From positions 1 to 56,654 of the forward strand of contig JAGAAC010000039.1 in assembly GCA_017615475.1 (NCBI GenBank): DNA of 56,654 nt. Reading direction: 5' to 3'. Below, in pieces: positions 1 through 8,163 of the stretch (position 1 is the stretch's first letter; every line of letters begins with the position of its first letter). The stretch is from Clostridia bacterium. Its GTDB lineage: Bacteria > Bacillota > Clostridia > Christensenellales > Aristaeellaceae. The notes beneath the pieces were generated by a model. The model had not been told where the DNA came from. It was given only the letters and a program-made list of their open reading frames with translations, and did no database searches. A program made the position numbers and the translations under genes.

Positions 1-385
<385 letters not shown>

Positions 386-393
386 TAGCTGAC

Positions 394-427
394 AAAAAGG
401 AACCGGAGCAATCCGGTTCCTTTTTTT
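394..427 (+). terminator. Intrinsic terminator after rpoC
   Basis: An 8-bp stem GGAACCGG/CCGGTTCC (399-406 with 413-420) closes a 6-nt loop and is flanked by five A and a run of seven T. It lies 9 nt after the rpoC stop codon. Confidence 0.93.
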
Positions 428-428
428 G

Positions 429-462
429 TGAATTCATAATTCACAATTCATAATTCATAATG
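429..462. repeat. AT-rich dispersed repeat of the aattcataattcata type
   Basis: Short iterated units of the form AATTCATAATTCA, found only between genes. Related stretches occur near 1934-1966, 3222-3246, 21450-21472, 48553-48592, 48690-48712, 50969-50990, 51036-51066 and 52026-52056. It is seen directly in the sequence; its function is unknown. Confidence 0.7.
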
Positions 463-532
463 TTTATACTCCGTGGATCGGAGGGACGGTTTATTTCCCA
501 CAAACCTTTGGAATCATATCAAAACGCCCCTG

Positions 533-592
533 TGTCATCCTGAGCGGAATAAGCGAAGCGAATGAAGTCGAAGGATCTCCCACGGATTCAGA
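533..592 (+). repeat. 60-bp dispersed repeat, copy 1 (TCATCCTGAGCGGAAT type)
   Basis: The 60 bases from TGTCATCCTGAGCGG to GGATTCAGA recur with few changes at 3319-3378 in the same orientation; the similarity extends about 20 bases further left. The two copies bracket serC-serA. A hairpin, CCAGGGG/CCCCTGG at 613-633, follows. The rest of the gene-free stretch 428-711 holds the AT-rich repeat and the serA terminator. Confidence 0.8.
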
Positions 593-667
593 TTATTTCC
601 ATAAGCAGTAGACCAGGGGGACGGTTCCCCTGGCCTACCCCATGCTTAAAAGGCATAATTCATTCAT

Positions 668-702
668 CAAAAAAGAGGAATGCTTTCGCATTCCCCTTTT
701 TC
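668..702 (-). terminator. Intrinsic terminator after serA
   Basis: Stem GGAATGC/GCATTCC (677-683 with 688-694), 4-nt loop, and a run of T on the minus strand (A run 669-674 on plus), 10 nt beyond the serA stop codon. Confidence 0.88.
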
Positions 703-711
703 TTATCACTC

Positions 712-1887
712 TCAGAACTTCGTAAACGTCCTGATCCTGATGATTCCCTGCAGCTCCTGCAGCGTTTCCAGCGCATGCCTGGAGGGCAGCTCTTCCATCT
801 CCATCACGGTCACAGAGAAGTCCTTGCGGCTCTTGTTGACCATGTTCTCGATGTTAATTCCCTCTTTGGATGCTGCTGCGGTAATGTTGGAAATCATGTT
901 CGGGATATTCTCATGCAGTACCAGAACGCGGACCGCTTCCGGCTCGCCCAGCTGCAGTTCAGGATAGTTCACGCTGTTGTGAATGCTTCCGTTCTCCAGG
1001 TAATCCCGGATCTCGGCAGCAGCCATGCTGGCGCAGTTCTCTTCGCTTTCCGGCGTGCTGGCTCCCAGGTGCGGGATGCAGACCACGTTGGTTGCGCCGA
1101 TGAGTTCATCGTTCGGGAAGTCAGTCACATAGCGGCCGATCTTTCCGCTTTCCAGGGCGGCCAGCATATCAGCGTTGTTCACCAGTTCACCGCGGGCAAA
1201 GTTCAGGATGCAGGCGCCGTCCTTCATCTTCGCGAACTTATCAGCGTTGATGGAGCCGCGGGTCTCATCATTCAGCGGGCAGTGGAAGGTAATGAAGTCA
1301 GCCTGCGCCAGAACTTCATCCTCAGAAGCCGCACGATGAACAGAAGTGCTCAGGCTCCAGGCGCGTTCAACGGAGATATAGGGGTCATAACCGATAACAT
1401 TCATGCCCAGGCCGCGGCTGGCGGCGTTAGCCACGATGGATCCGACAGCACCCAGACCGATAACACCCAGGGTTTTGCCCCGAACTTCAGCGCCTACGAA
1501 CTGGCTCTTTCCTTTTTCAACCATCTTGGCGACTTCAGCACCCTGGCCCTTCAGGGTCTTGACCCAGTCAATAGCTTCAGCGATCTTCCGGCCGCACATC
1601 ATCATACCGGTGACCACCAGTTCAGCTACCGCGTTGGCGTTGGCACCGGGGGTATTAAAGACTACGATACCCTCTTTGGCGCAGCGGTCCAGCGGGATAT
1701 TGTTGACGCCGGCACCGGCACGGCCGATGGCCAGCAGTTCCGGTCCGAACTCCATGTCATGCATGGCGGCGCTGCGTACCAGGATTGCGTCCGGCACGGG
1801 CTCGTCCTTGCTGACCGTATACTTGTCAGCGCTCAGCTGTGTATAAATCACATCCGAGATCGCGTTCAGCGTCTGAATCTTATACAT
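712..1887 (-). CDS. serA: D-3-phosphoglycerate dehydrogenase (391 aa)
   Basis: Catalyses NAD-dependent oxidation of 3-phosphoglycerate to 3-phosphohydroxypyruvate, the first step of serine synthesis, in the cytosol. The protein shows the NAD-binding motif GVIGLGAVG in the middle of the chain, the conserved FARGELVN segment carrying the catalytic arginine, and PHLGAST with the catalytic histidine. A C-terminal ACT domain (RVLVLHENIPNMISNIT...) suggests amino-acid feedback control. I chose ATG at 1885-1887 because AGGAG sits 8-9 nt upstream; a longer open frame to 1938 lacks a ribosome site. It lies 106 nt downstream of serC on the same strand, so the two are probably one serine operon separated by a perfect 25-bp palindrome. 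Confidence 0.96.
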   Translation of the reverse strand: MYKIQTLNAISDVIYTQLSADKYTVSKDEPVPDAILVRSAAMHDMEFGPELLAIGRAGAGVNNIPLDRCAKEGIVVFNTPGANANAVAELVVTGMMMCGRKIAEAIDWVKTLKGQGAEVAKMVEKGKSQFVGAEVRGKTLGVIGLGAVGSIVANAASRGLGMNVIGYDPYISVERAWSLSTSVHRAASEDEVLAQADFITFHCPLNDETRGSINADKFAKMKDGACILNFARGELVNNADMLAALESGKIGRYVTDFPNDELIGATNVVCIPHLGASTPESEENCASMAAAEIRDYLENGSIHNSVNYPELQLGEPEAVRVLVLHENIPNMISNITAAASKEGINIENMVNKSRKDFSVTVMEMEELPSRHALETLQELQGIIRIRTFTKF

Positions 1888-1968
1888 GGATAATACTCCT
1901 TTATCTATGTTACGGTTCGGAAGCAGACTAACTAACAATTATTCATTGTTAATTATTCATTGTTAATT

Positions 1969-1993
1969 TCATTCAGAACATTGTTCTGAATGA
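1969..1993. repeat. Perfect 25-bp palindrome between serC and serA
   Basis: Arms TCATTCAGAACA and TGTTCTGAATGA (12 bp each) around one central T, touching the serC stop codon. No T run follows on the minus strand, so it is not a typical terminator. It could be an intercistronic mRNA hairpin or a protein site. Next to it (1934-1966) is a duplicated ATTATTCATTGTTA unit. Confidence 0.8.
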
Positions 1994-3070
1994 TCAGGCG
2001 TTCTCCGCCTCGAACTTCTTCATGAAGTCAACCAGTTTCTTCACGCCTTCAATGGGCATTGCATTGTAAATGCTGGCGCGCATACCGCCGACAGAACGAT
2101 GGCCCTTCAGGTTGACCAGGCCTTCAGCCGCGGCAGCCTTCACGAAGGCAGCGTCCTTATCAGCATCGCCGGTCACGAAGGTGACGTTCATCCGGCTGCG
2201 GAACTTGGGTTGGGCAGTCGCCTTGAACAGCTTGCTGTTGTCCAAGAAGTCATACAGCATAGCAGCCTTTTCAATGTTCACCGCTTCAACAGCCTTCACG
2301 CCGCCGATGCTCTTCAGCCAGTCAAAGGTCAGGCCGGCCAGATAGATACCCCAGGTGTTGGGAGTGTTGTACATGCTTCCCTTTTCCACCTGAATCTGCC
2401 AGTTCAGCAGCTTCGGGCAGATATCCATGGCATGGCCAACCAAGTCATGCTTCACGATCAGGACGCACAGACCGCTGGGTCCGATGTTCTTCTGGGCGCC
2501 GGCATAGATGGCGCCGTACTTAGTCACATCCATTTCCTCGCTCAGGATCATGCTGCTGGCGTCGCAGACGATGGGAGCCTTGCACTTGGGCAGCTCCACA
2601 AATCGGGTGCCGTAGATGGTGTTGTTCTGGGTGATGTGCACATAGTCGGCATCATCCGTGAACTTAATCGCATCCAGATCCGGAATGTAGGTATAAACGT
2701 CTTCACGGCTGGAAGCCACAACGTTCACTTCACCGTAGCGCTTTCCTTCTTCAGCAGCCAGGTGAGCGAAGTTACCGCTGTCGATATAGTCAGCCTTTTT
2801 GTTGACCATCAGGTTCAGCGGAACAGCAGAGAACTGCTGGGTCGCGCCGCCCTGCAGGAACACCACGTCATAATCTTCGGGGATGTTCATCAGATCACGG
2901 AGATCTGCAACAGTCTTGTCATAGATATCAGTGTACATCTTGCTGCGATGGCTCATCTCCATTACAGACATACCTGTATCGCCGTAACAGACCAGATCTT
3001 TCTGCGCCTTTTCGAGCACAGGCAGAGCCAGCTGGGAAGGTCCGGGAGAAAAGTTATAAACACGTTCCAT
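1994..3070 (-). CDS. serC: Phosphoserine aminotransferase (358 aa)
   Basis: A PLP-dependent class V aminotransferase converting 3-phosphohydroxypyruvate and glutamate to phosphoserine and 2-oxoglutarate. The start MERVYNFSPGPSQLP-like (here YNFSPGPSQLALP) is diagnostic of SerC, GDTGMSVMEMSHRS follows, and the PLP lysine is in AGAQKNIGPSG at about residue 194. The length matches the family (about 360 aa). The start is supported by AGGAGG 8 nt upstream. Upstream lies an inverted repeat GTGGGAC/GTCCCAC in the leader. It is the first gene of the serC-serA pair; the third pathway enzyme, serB, is not nearby. Confidence 0.96.
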   Translation of the reverse strand: MERVYNFSPGPSQLALPVLEKAQKDLVCYGDTGMSVMEMSHRSKMYTDIYDKTVADLRDLMNIPEDYDVVFLQGGATQQFSAVPLNLMVNKKADYIDSGNFAHLAAEEGKRYGEVNVVASSREDVYTYIPDLDAIKFTDDADYVHITQNNTIYGTRFVELPKCKAPIVCDASSMILSEEMDVTKYGAIYAGAQKNIGPSGLCVLIVKHDLVGHAMDICPKLLNWQIQVEKGSMYNTPNTWGIYLAGLTFDWLKSIGGVKAVEAVNIEKAAMLYDFLDNSKLFKATAQPKFRSRMNVTFVTGDADKDAAFVKAAAAEGLVNLKGHRSVGGMRASIYNAMPIEGVKKLVDFMKKFEAENA

Positions 3071-3091
3071 GATTCATCCTCCTCTTATTGA

Positions 3092-3111
3092 GTGGGACGC
3101 ATTTGTCCCAC
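3092..3111 (-). promoter_or_regulatory. Inverted repeat in the serC leader
   Basis: Perfect 7-bp arms GTGGGAC-N6-GTCCCAC ending about 22 nt before the serC start codon, just upstream of the AGGAGG ribosome site. It may be an operator or an mRNA hairpin controlling serCA expression. That role is inferred from position only. Confidence 0.5.
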
Positions 3112-3136
3112 AGGGTTATTTTTTAACCACGAGGAC

Positions 3137-3165
3137 AGTATGCCATACATTTCTGAAAATTGCAA
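3137..3165 (-). promoter_or_regulatory. Possible serC promoter
   Basis: Minus strand TTGCAA, 17-nt spacer, CATACT. Each hexamer matches 4 of 6 consensus bases. It is the best-spaced candidate between the serC start and the repeats further upstream. Confidence 0.4.
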
Positions 3166-3318
3166 CCCAAAATGCAGGAACAAAACAATCTATATAATCA
3201 TAGATTTTTTCGATTGTTTAAATGCATAATACATAATGCGTAATGATGTATTCTTTAACCGTCCCGCGCGCTTCTGCTGTTATCCCAAAGCTCAGGAAAC
3301 ATATCGAAACTCCCCCGG

Positions 3319-3378
3319 TGTCATCCTGAGCGGAATGAGCACAGCGAATGAAGTCGAAGGATCCCCCACGGATTCAGA
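3319..3378 (+). repeat. 60-bp dispersed repeat, copy 2, with partial copy 3
   Basis: Near-identical to 533-592 in the same orientation. A truncated third piece, ATGTCATCCCGACTAAGCGA, starts near 3418. The rest of the gene-free stretch 3166-3507 contains AT-rich repeat units (about 3222-3246) and no credible coding sequence. Confidence 0.78.
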
Positions 3379-3507
3379 ATTCTTCAAAAGACACGGGAAC
3401 CAATACCCTCCGCCAAAATGTCATCCCGACTAAGCGAAGCGCACGGAGAGCCGCACCGAATCATTATACATTGGTAACAGTCCCTTACTACGCCTATGCG
3501 CATACAT

Positions 3508-3537
3508 AAAAAAGAGCAGCATCTTCCGATGCTGTTC
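3508..3537 (-). terminator. Intrinsic terminator after trmO
   Basis: Stem AGCAGCATC/GATGCTGTT (3516-3523 with 3528-3536), TTCC loop, and six T on the minus strand (A run 3508-3513). It serves the GH94-trmO transcript. Confidence 0.85.
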
Positions 3538-3591
3538 TATCCGCCATTTTTATGTTTGAAATTTGCAATTTAAGTATTCATTATTCTTCAT

Positions 3592-4272
3592 TCATTCCTT
3601 ACCCGCCTCCGCGGATAAGCCTGCCACATACAGTTTCTTTCCTTCCACCCTGAACCGTACGTTTCTTCCTCCGAACTCAAACGCGTACACTCTTTCCGGA
3701 TCATCCTGGTACGCCGGCCGCGGATCTTCCCTCAGTACAGCCTTCAACGCCTCCAGGTCCTCTTCCGGCATACGCTTTGCGTATTCCTCCGGAATTTCCA
3801 CTTCCACCGTCCGTTTTTCCGTCCGGTCCGTGAATCCGCCGGTGGCATCCGGTACGCAGTCCGCATAGGGCAGATAAGGCTTGATATCATAGATCGGTGT
3901 GCCGTTCATCAGGTCAGCTCCGGCCACTTTCAGCACAGTGCCTTCCCTGCCCTTTTCCACGCCCAGCAGCTTCACGCAGCTCAGACCGATGGCATTGGGC
4001 CGGTACGGTGACCGGGTGGCAAATACGCCGACCCGCTCGTTTCCGCCCAGACGCGGCGGCCGCACCGTCGGGGCCCAGGTTTCCCGTTCTGCCCGGTCAA
4101 AAGACCAGATCAGCCATAGATGGGAAAACTCCTCGATCCCCCGCAGTGCCTCAGCCACCCGGTATTCCGGCTCGAACACGATGGTGGAGACTACCTGTTC
4201 CACCAGGCCGCTCTGCCGTGGCACACCGAATTTCCCGTCATAGGGGTTCCTGATCCTGGCAATGATCTTCAT
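3592..4272 (-). CDS. trmO: tRNA (N6-threonylcarbamoyladenosine(37)-N6)-methyltransferase TrmO (226 aa)
   Basis: TrmO (TsaA/YaeB family) methylates N6 of t6A at position 37 of certain ANN-decoding tRNAs, using S-adenosylmethionine. Recognisable segments are RNPYDGKFGVPRQSGL near the N-terminus, FSHLWLIWSFDRA around residues 48-60, and the family signature FATRSPYRPNAIGLS around residues 84-98, followed by LMNGTPIYDIKPYLPYAD. The C-terminal ~70 residues are the usual TrmO extension. Its ATG follows the stop codon of the GH94 gene by one base, so translation is probably coupled. The pairing of a tRNA modification gene with a sugar phosphorylase has no obvious logic. Confidence 0.93.
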   Translation of the reverse strand: MKIIARIRNPYDGKFGVPRQSGLVEQVVSTIVFEPEYRVAEALRGIEEFSHLWLIWSFDRAERETWAPTVRPPRLGGNERVGVFATRSPYRPNAIGLSCVKLLGVEKGREGTVLKVAGADLMNGTPIYDIKPYLPYADCVPDATGGFTDRTEKRTVEVEIPEEYAKRMPEEDLEALKAVLREDPRPAYQDDPERVYAFEFGGRNVRFRVEGKKLYVAGLSAEAGKE

Positions 4273-4273
4273 C

Positions 4274-6661
4274 TTACATTACAACCGTGATGTCGTTCTC
4301 GTCCTTCAGGTCGCTTTCCGGGATCACGCCGGCCGCGCGTTCCACGCCGTTCAGGATCACCTTCACGGGCGTGCCTTCCTTGTGGGCGCTGTTATCCACG
4401 GTGATGTACAGCTTCCGTCCCCGGAAAACCTTCTCCATCGTGAAGCCGTCCCATTCCTGCGGGATCGCTGGAGAGATCTCAATGCCCTTCGTTGTGGGCC
4501 GCAGGCCCAGGATACCTTCCACGCAGCCGACCATCACCGTGCTGGCGGTGCCCGTCAGCCAGTGCACATGGCTCCGTCCGGCGAAGGGGCTCTCATGGCC
4601 CTCAATGAACTGGCCGTGGACGTAGGGCTCGATCACCCGGCGGTCCGCGTCATCATTATAGGAGGCAGGGCTGCTTTCCTTAAAGTACTGGAAGGCCCGG
4701 TTGCCGTGTCCGCACAGGGCTTCCGCCAGGATTGCCCATCCCTGGGGCTGGCAGAAGATACCGCCGTTCTCCTTGGTACCCGGGTTGAACAGCCGCATCC
4801 GGGCGCCTTCAAAGTATTCATACCGGTAGCTGGGCTGCATCAGCTCCAGGCCGTAAGGCGTATTCAGCTTCTTGCAGGCGGTCTCCAGGATGATCTCCGC
4901 CTGCTCGTGTGTCGCGGCACGGCTGATGACGGCCCAGCTCTGGGGATTCAGCCATGTGGCGGCCTCGTTGTTTTTCCGGCTGCCGATGATCTCACCTGTA
5001 TCGCGGAAGCCGCGGATAAACTGGTCTCCCTCGTAGCACAGGCTGTTCAGGATCTTCAGCAGGTTATCCGACGTCTCGTTCAGGTATGCCAGGTATTCCG
5101 GCTCGTTTTCACAGAATTCCTTCATGATGTTCAGCGCGTAATACAGCTGGAAGGCCACAAAGGTGCTTTCTCCCTGGGAGCCCAGCACCAGGCAGTCGTT
5201 CCAGTCCGCGTGCAGGCCGGCAGGCATGCCGTGGGGGCCCAGGTGGGTCATGCTGAAGTTGATTGCCCGCTTCAGGTGCTCCCGGACCGTTCCGGTATCC
5301 TTGTCCGCAAAGGGAATCACTTCATCCAGGTAAGCGGTGTTACCGGTCTCGGCAATGTACTTGTACACTGTCGGGAACAGCCACAGCGCGTCGTCCGCCC
5401 GGTAGCTGGGATGGCCGGTGGCCTTCACATAACTGTCCTGCTCCGGCGTGTCCTCATGGCCCGCGTTGTGGGAGAACTTCACCAGCGGCAGGCCGGCGCC
5501 GTGATGTACCTGTGCGCTGAGCATAAAGGTCAGCTGTTTCCTGGCCAGTTCCGGATCCAGGTGCATGATGCCCTGGATGTCCTGCACGGTATCCCGGTAG
5601 CCGTAGCCGTTCCGCTCACCGCAGTAGAACAGGCTGGCCGCCCGGCTCCAGATAAAGGTGATGAAGCACTGGAACGCGTTCCAGGTGTTCACCATGGTAT
5701 CAAAGTTTTTGTCCGGGGTGCAGATCTTCAGGTTTGCCAGTTCCCCGTGCCAGTAATTCTTCAGTTCTTCCAGTTCCCTGTTCACGGTCGCTTCCGTATC
5801 GGCGTAGCGATCCATGATCTCCTTCGCTTCAAAGACGGTCTTCTGGCCCAGGAGGAACGCTGCCGTGGTCTTTCCGGCAGGTTTCAGCACGGCGCTGAAC
5901 TGCAGCGCACCGCAGGGATTGCCGTTATAGTTCAGGCTGTTGTCGCATTTCCCGTCCAGCAGCGCCTGGGGCTTATCAAAACGGTTCCGGCCCAGGAACT
6001 GCTCCCGGCGTCCGGTATAGCTCGCCACCTTCGCGCCGGCCAGGCCGAAGAAGCGTTCACGACCGGTGGTTCCGTCCGGCCGCGGATAGTTGAACTCATT
6101 GATCTGTTCCAGGATAAAGTTGTCATGGAACTCGGTCTTGGTGATGAACTGGGTATACTGCAGGTTCACCAGGTCCTGGGTATAAAAGCTCTCGGTTGTG
6201 AATTCAGCATAGGCAAACACGCTGATCTTCCGTTCCCGATCGGTCAGATTCTCCAGGCTGATCCTCCACACTTCATGCGTGGCCCCCAGCGGCACATAAT
6301 ACAGTGCCCGGCTGCGGATGCCGTTATACTCACTCACAAACTCGGTATAGCTTGTGCCGTGATGGCATTCGGAATGATACTCATCCAGCGGCTTCGCCAC
6401 AGGCTTCCAGCTGGCAGACCAGAAATCACCGGTTTCCTCATCCCGCAGGTAGATATACCGTCCGGGCTCGTCAAACTGGTTAAAGGTATAGCGCAGGATC
6501 CGTCCGGCCGCGCCGCTCTTCACAAAGCTGTAGCCGCCTGCGTTCACTGTCACGATAGCGCCGTATTCCGGCGATCCCAGGTAGTTCGCCCAGGGGGCGG
6601 GTGTATTGGGATTGGTAATCACATACTCTCTTGCGTTCTCGTCAAAATAGCCGTAATTCAT
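4274..6661 (-). CDS. GH94 family disaccharide phosphorylase, cellobiose phosphorylase-like (795 aa)
   Basis: A cytosolic enzyme of the GH94 type, which cleaves beta-linked glucosides with phosphate to give a sugar 1-phosphate. The N-terminus YGYFDENAREYVITNPNTP and PWANYLGS, then AGGYSF, are typical of the family. GYRDTVQDIQG occurs near residues 353-363, and HADWNDCL near 484-491 carries the catalytic aspartate (WND, about D489). The length fits cellobiose and chitobiose phosphorylases (about 800 aa). The exact substrate cannot be read from the sequence; cellobiose or a related beta-glucobiose is most likely given the GH5 and GH10 genes nearby. AGGAGG lies 8 nt upstream of the ATG. A consensus-like promoter with an operator between its hexamers precedes it. 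There is no secretion signal, so uptake by ABC importers would supply the substrate. Confidence 0.92.
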   Translation of the reverse strand: MNYGYFDENAREYVITNPNTPAPWANYLGSPEYGAIVTVNAGGYSFVKSGAAGRILRYTFNQFDEPGRYIYLRDEETGDFWSASWKPVAKPLDEYHSECHHGTSYTEFVSEYNGIRSRALYYVPLGATHEVWRISLENLTDRERKISVFAYAEFTTESFYTQDLVNLQYTQFITKTEFHDNFILEQINEFNYPRPDGTTGRERFFGLAGAKVASYTGRREQFLGRNRFDKPQALLDGKCDNSLNYNGNPCGALQFSAVLKPAGKTTAAFLLGQKTVFEAKEIMDRYADTEATVNRELEELKNYWHGELANLKICTPDKNFDTMVNTWNAFQCFITFIWSRAASLFYCGERNGYGYRDTVQDIQGIMHLDPELARKQLTFMLSAQVHHGAGLPLVKFSHNAGHEDTPEQDSYVKATGHPSYRADDALWLFPTVYKYIAETGNTAYLDEVIPFADKDTGTVREHLKRAINFSMTHLGPHGMPAGLHADWNDCLVLGSQGESTFVAFQLYYALNIMKEFCENEPEYLAYLNETSDNLLKILNSLCYEGDQFIRGFRDTGEIIGSRKNNEAATWLNPQSWAVISRAATHEQAEIILETACKKLNTPYGLELMQPSYRYEYFEGARMRLFNPGTKENGGIFCQPQGWAILAEALCGHGNRAFQYFKESSPASYNDDADRRVIEPYVHGQFIEGHESPFAGRSHVHWLTGTASTVMVGCVEGILGLRPTTKGIEISPAIPQEWDGFTMEKVFRGRKLYITVDNSAHKEGTPVKVILNGVERAAGVIPESDLKDENDITVVM

Positions 6662-6730
6662 TCCTCTGACCTCCTGCGGTAACCGTATTTATTTCCTCGC
6701 CTTTGGGGTTCTCCTTTTTCAAATCCATTT

Positions 6731-6759
6731 ATTTTAACATGGAAAACGTTTACATGCAA
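6731..6759 (-). promoter_or_regulatory. Promoter of the GH94 phosphorylase gene
   Basis: Minus strand TTGCAT, 17-nt spacer, TAAAAT (4/6 and 5/6 to consensus). The predicted start of transcription is about 65 nt before the ATG. Confidence 0.75.
6741..6755 (-). promoter_or_regulatory. CcpA/LacI-type operator (cre-like site)
   Basis: The minus strand reads ATGTAAACGTTTTCC, matching the Bacillus cre consensus WTGNAARCGNWWWCA at 14 of 15 positions. It sits exactly between the -35 and -10 hexamers, a repressor position. It implies catabolite repression or control by a local LacI-family regulator encoded elsewhere. Confidence 0.72.
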
Positions 6760-6764
6760 CATTG

Positions 6765-6794
6765 AAAAAAGGGCGGTCCCATGCGGGACCGCCC
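6765..6794 (-). terminator. Intrinsic terminator after the M29 aminopeptidase gene
   Basis: Perfect 10-bp stem GGGCGGTCCC/GGGACCGCCC with a 4-nt loop, followed by six T on the minus strand. It isolates the aminopeptidase from the GH94 promoter. Confidence 0.95.
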
Positions 6795-6806
6795 CTGTGC
6801 AAACGA

Positions 6807-8030
6807 TCAGAACGCCCAGTTTCCGTTCCGGAAGATCGGTACTGTCTTCCCGTCCCGGGTTTTCGCATCGATGTTCAGGTCCTTCGTGCCGATCATGAAG
6901 TCCACGTGGATCATGGAATCATTGATCCCCAGGGCCCGGCACTCCTCCAGGGTCTTTTCCTCAAACCCTTTGATCGTATCCGCGAAGCCCGCGCCGACAG
7001 CCAGGTGGCAGGCGGCGTTTTCATCGAACAGCGTATTGTAGAACAGGATACCGCTGTTGCGGATCGGGGAATCATAGGGCACCAGCGCGCATTCGCCCAG
7101 GAAGCTTGCGCCTTCGTCAGACGTCAGCATGTTGGTCAGCAGCTGCTCATTCTTTTCAGCGTGCCACTCCACGGCCTTGCCGTTTTCAAAGCGGATGCTG
7201 AAATTCTCGATCAGCTGGCCTTCCCGGCTCAGCGGCATGCTGGCCACCACCAGGCCTTCCGCCTTTCCCTTCATCGGGGAAATAAAGCATTCCTCCGTGG
7301 GGATGTTCGGATTAAAGAAGATCTTCTGCAGGCTGGTGTCCCCGCCGCCCTTGAATTCCGCTTCCGGGATCATGCCCACCGTAAAGTCCGTTCCGTTTCC
7401 GGCGGTATAGTGCAGTTCCTCAATGCCCAGGCTGTTAAGGTATTTGCAGCGGGCAGCCAGATCCGCGTTGTGATCCTTCCAGGCCTTCACCGGATCATCG
7501 GTTACCCGGCTGGTGAAAAGGATCGCTTCCCACATCTTTTCGATGGCCTGGTGTGTTGTCAGGCCCGGGAACACCTTCTTCGCCCAATCCGCGCCAGGCA
7601 CAGCTGCAATACACCACTGGTACTTGTTGTCCATTTCATCCCGGTAGCCTTTGATCAGCGGATAGCGCATCTGCTGTGCCTTGAGCATTTTATTCTGGTC
7701 AATACCCTTCAGGCCGTCCGGATCATCGGAATCCAGGTAGATCCTGCAGGGCAGTTTCTCCACATAGTGTTCCCAGCGGGCTTTCTGGTAGTTCGTCAGG
7801 CCGCCCAGGGTTTCCACGTCACAGTATTTCACATGGATCTTTTGCAGGGGCGCGTAGTCAAAATCCACCACGACCCGGCTGGCTCCCAGCTTGTAGCATT
7901 CCTCCACCAGCATCTTCACGAATTCCGGCTGGTCCAGCCCCGCGTTGATAAAGACTTCCTGTCCCTTCTGCACGTTCGCGCCGCATTCAGCGATCAGCCG
8001 GGCATATTTCCTCAGTATGGTTTTCTTCAT
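6807..8030 (-). CDS. M29 family aminopeptidase (407 aa)
   Basis: A cytosolic metallo-aminopeptidase of the AmpS/PepS (thermophilic aminopeptidase) family that removes N-terminal residues from peptides. Family landmarks are NAGLDQPEFVKMLVEECYKLGA near the N-terminus, NIPTEECFISP with a metal-binding glutamate, the glutamate in FLGECALVP, ACHLAVGAGF with a metal histidine, and MIHVDFMIGTKDL with metal His and Asp. The length (about 410 aa) is standard. It lies downstream of the surface-protein locus but is separated from it by a terminator and appears to have its own promoter. A GCCCG-GAAA-CGGGC hairpin (8060-8073) lies in the leader. Confidence 0.93.
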   Translation of the reverse strand: MKKTILRKYARLIAECGANVQKGQEVFINAGLDQPEFVKMLVEECYKLGASRVVVDFDYAPLQKIHVKYCDVETLGGLTNYQKARWEHYVEKLPCRIYLDSDDPDGLKGIDQNKMLKAQQMRYPLIKGYRDEMDNKYQWCIAAVPGADWAKKVFPGLTTHQAIEKMWEAILFTSRVTDDPVKAWKDHNADLAARCKYLNSLGIEELHYTAGNGTDFTVGMIPEAEFKGGGDTSLQKIFFNPNIPTEECFISPMKGKAEGLVVASMPLSREGQLIENFSIRFENGKAVEWHAEKNEQLLTNMLTSDEGASFLGECALVPYDSPIRNSGILFYNTLFDENAACHLAVGAGFADTIKGFEEKTLEECRALGINDSMIHVDFMIGTKDLNIDAKTRDGKTVPIFRNGNWAF

Positions 8031-8080
8031 GGGTGTTTCTCATCCTTCCTGATGTCCTTGCCCGTTTCCGGGCACCGGGT

Positions 8081-8109
8081 ATTATACCACAAGTGTTGAA
8101 AGGAATCAC
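8081..8109 (-). promoter_or_regulatory. Possible promoter of the M29 aminopeptidase gene
   Basis: Perfect TATAAT on the minus strand (8081-8086) with a weak GTGATT hexamer 17 nt upstream. The -10 is convincing, the -35 is not. Confidence 0.45.
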
Positions 8110-8114
8110 GGCAT

Positions 8115-8147
8115 AAAAAGAGGACGGATCATATTCATGATCCGTCC
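8115..8147 (-). terminator. Intrinsic terminator at the end of the surface-protein locus
   Basis: An 11-bp stem GGACGGATCAT/ATGATCCGTCC with a 4-nt loop, followed on the minus strand by TCTTTTT. It ends the transcript of the adhesin and the 275-aa secreted protein. Confidence 0.93.
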
Positions 8148-8163
8148 CGGTTCTTTGTCTTCT

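Noticed and set aside
4262..6682. An 806-codon plus-strand frame opposite the GH94 gene
   Set aside because: Shadow frame: the minus strand encodes a full GH94 protein with promoter, operator and ribosome site; the plus frame shows no known motif.
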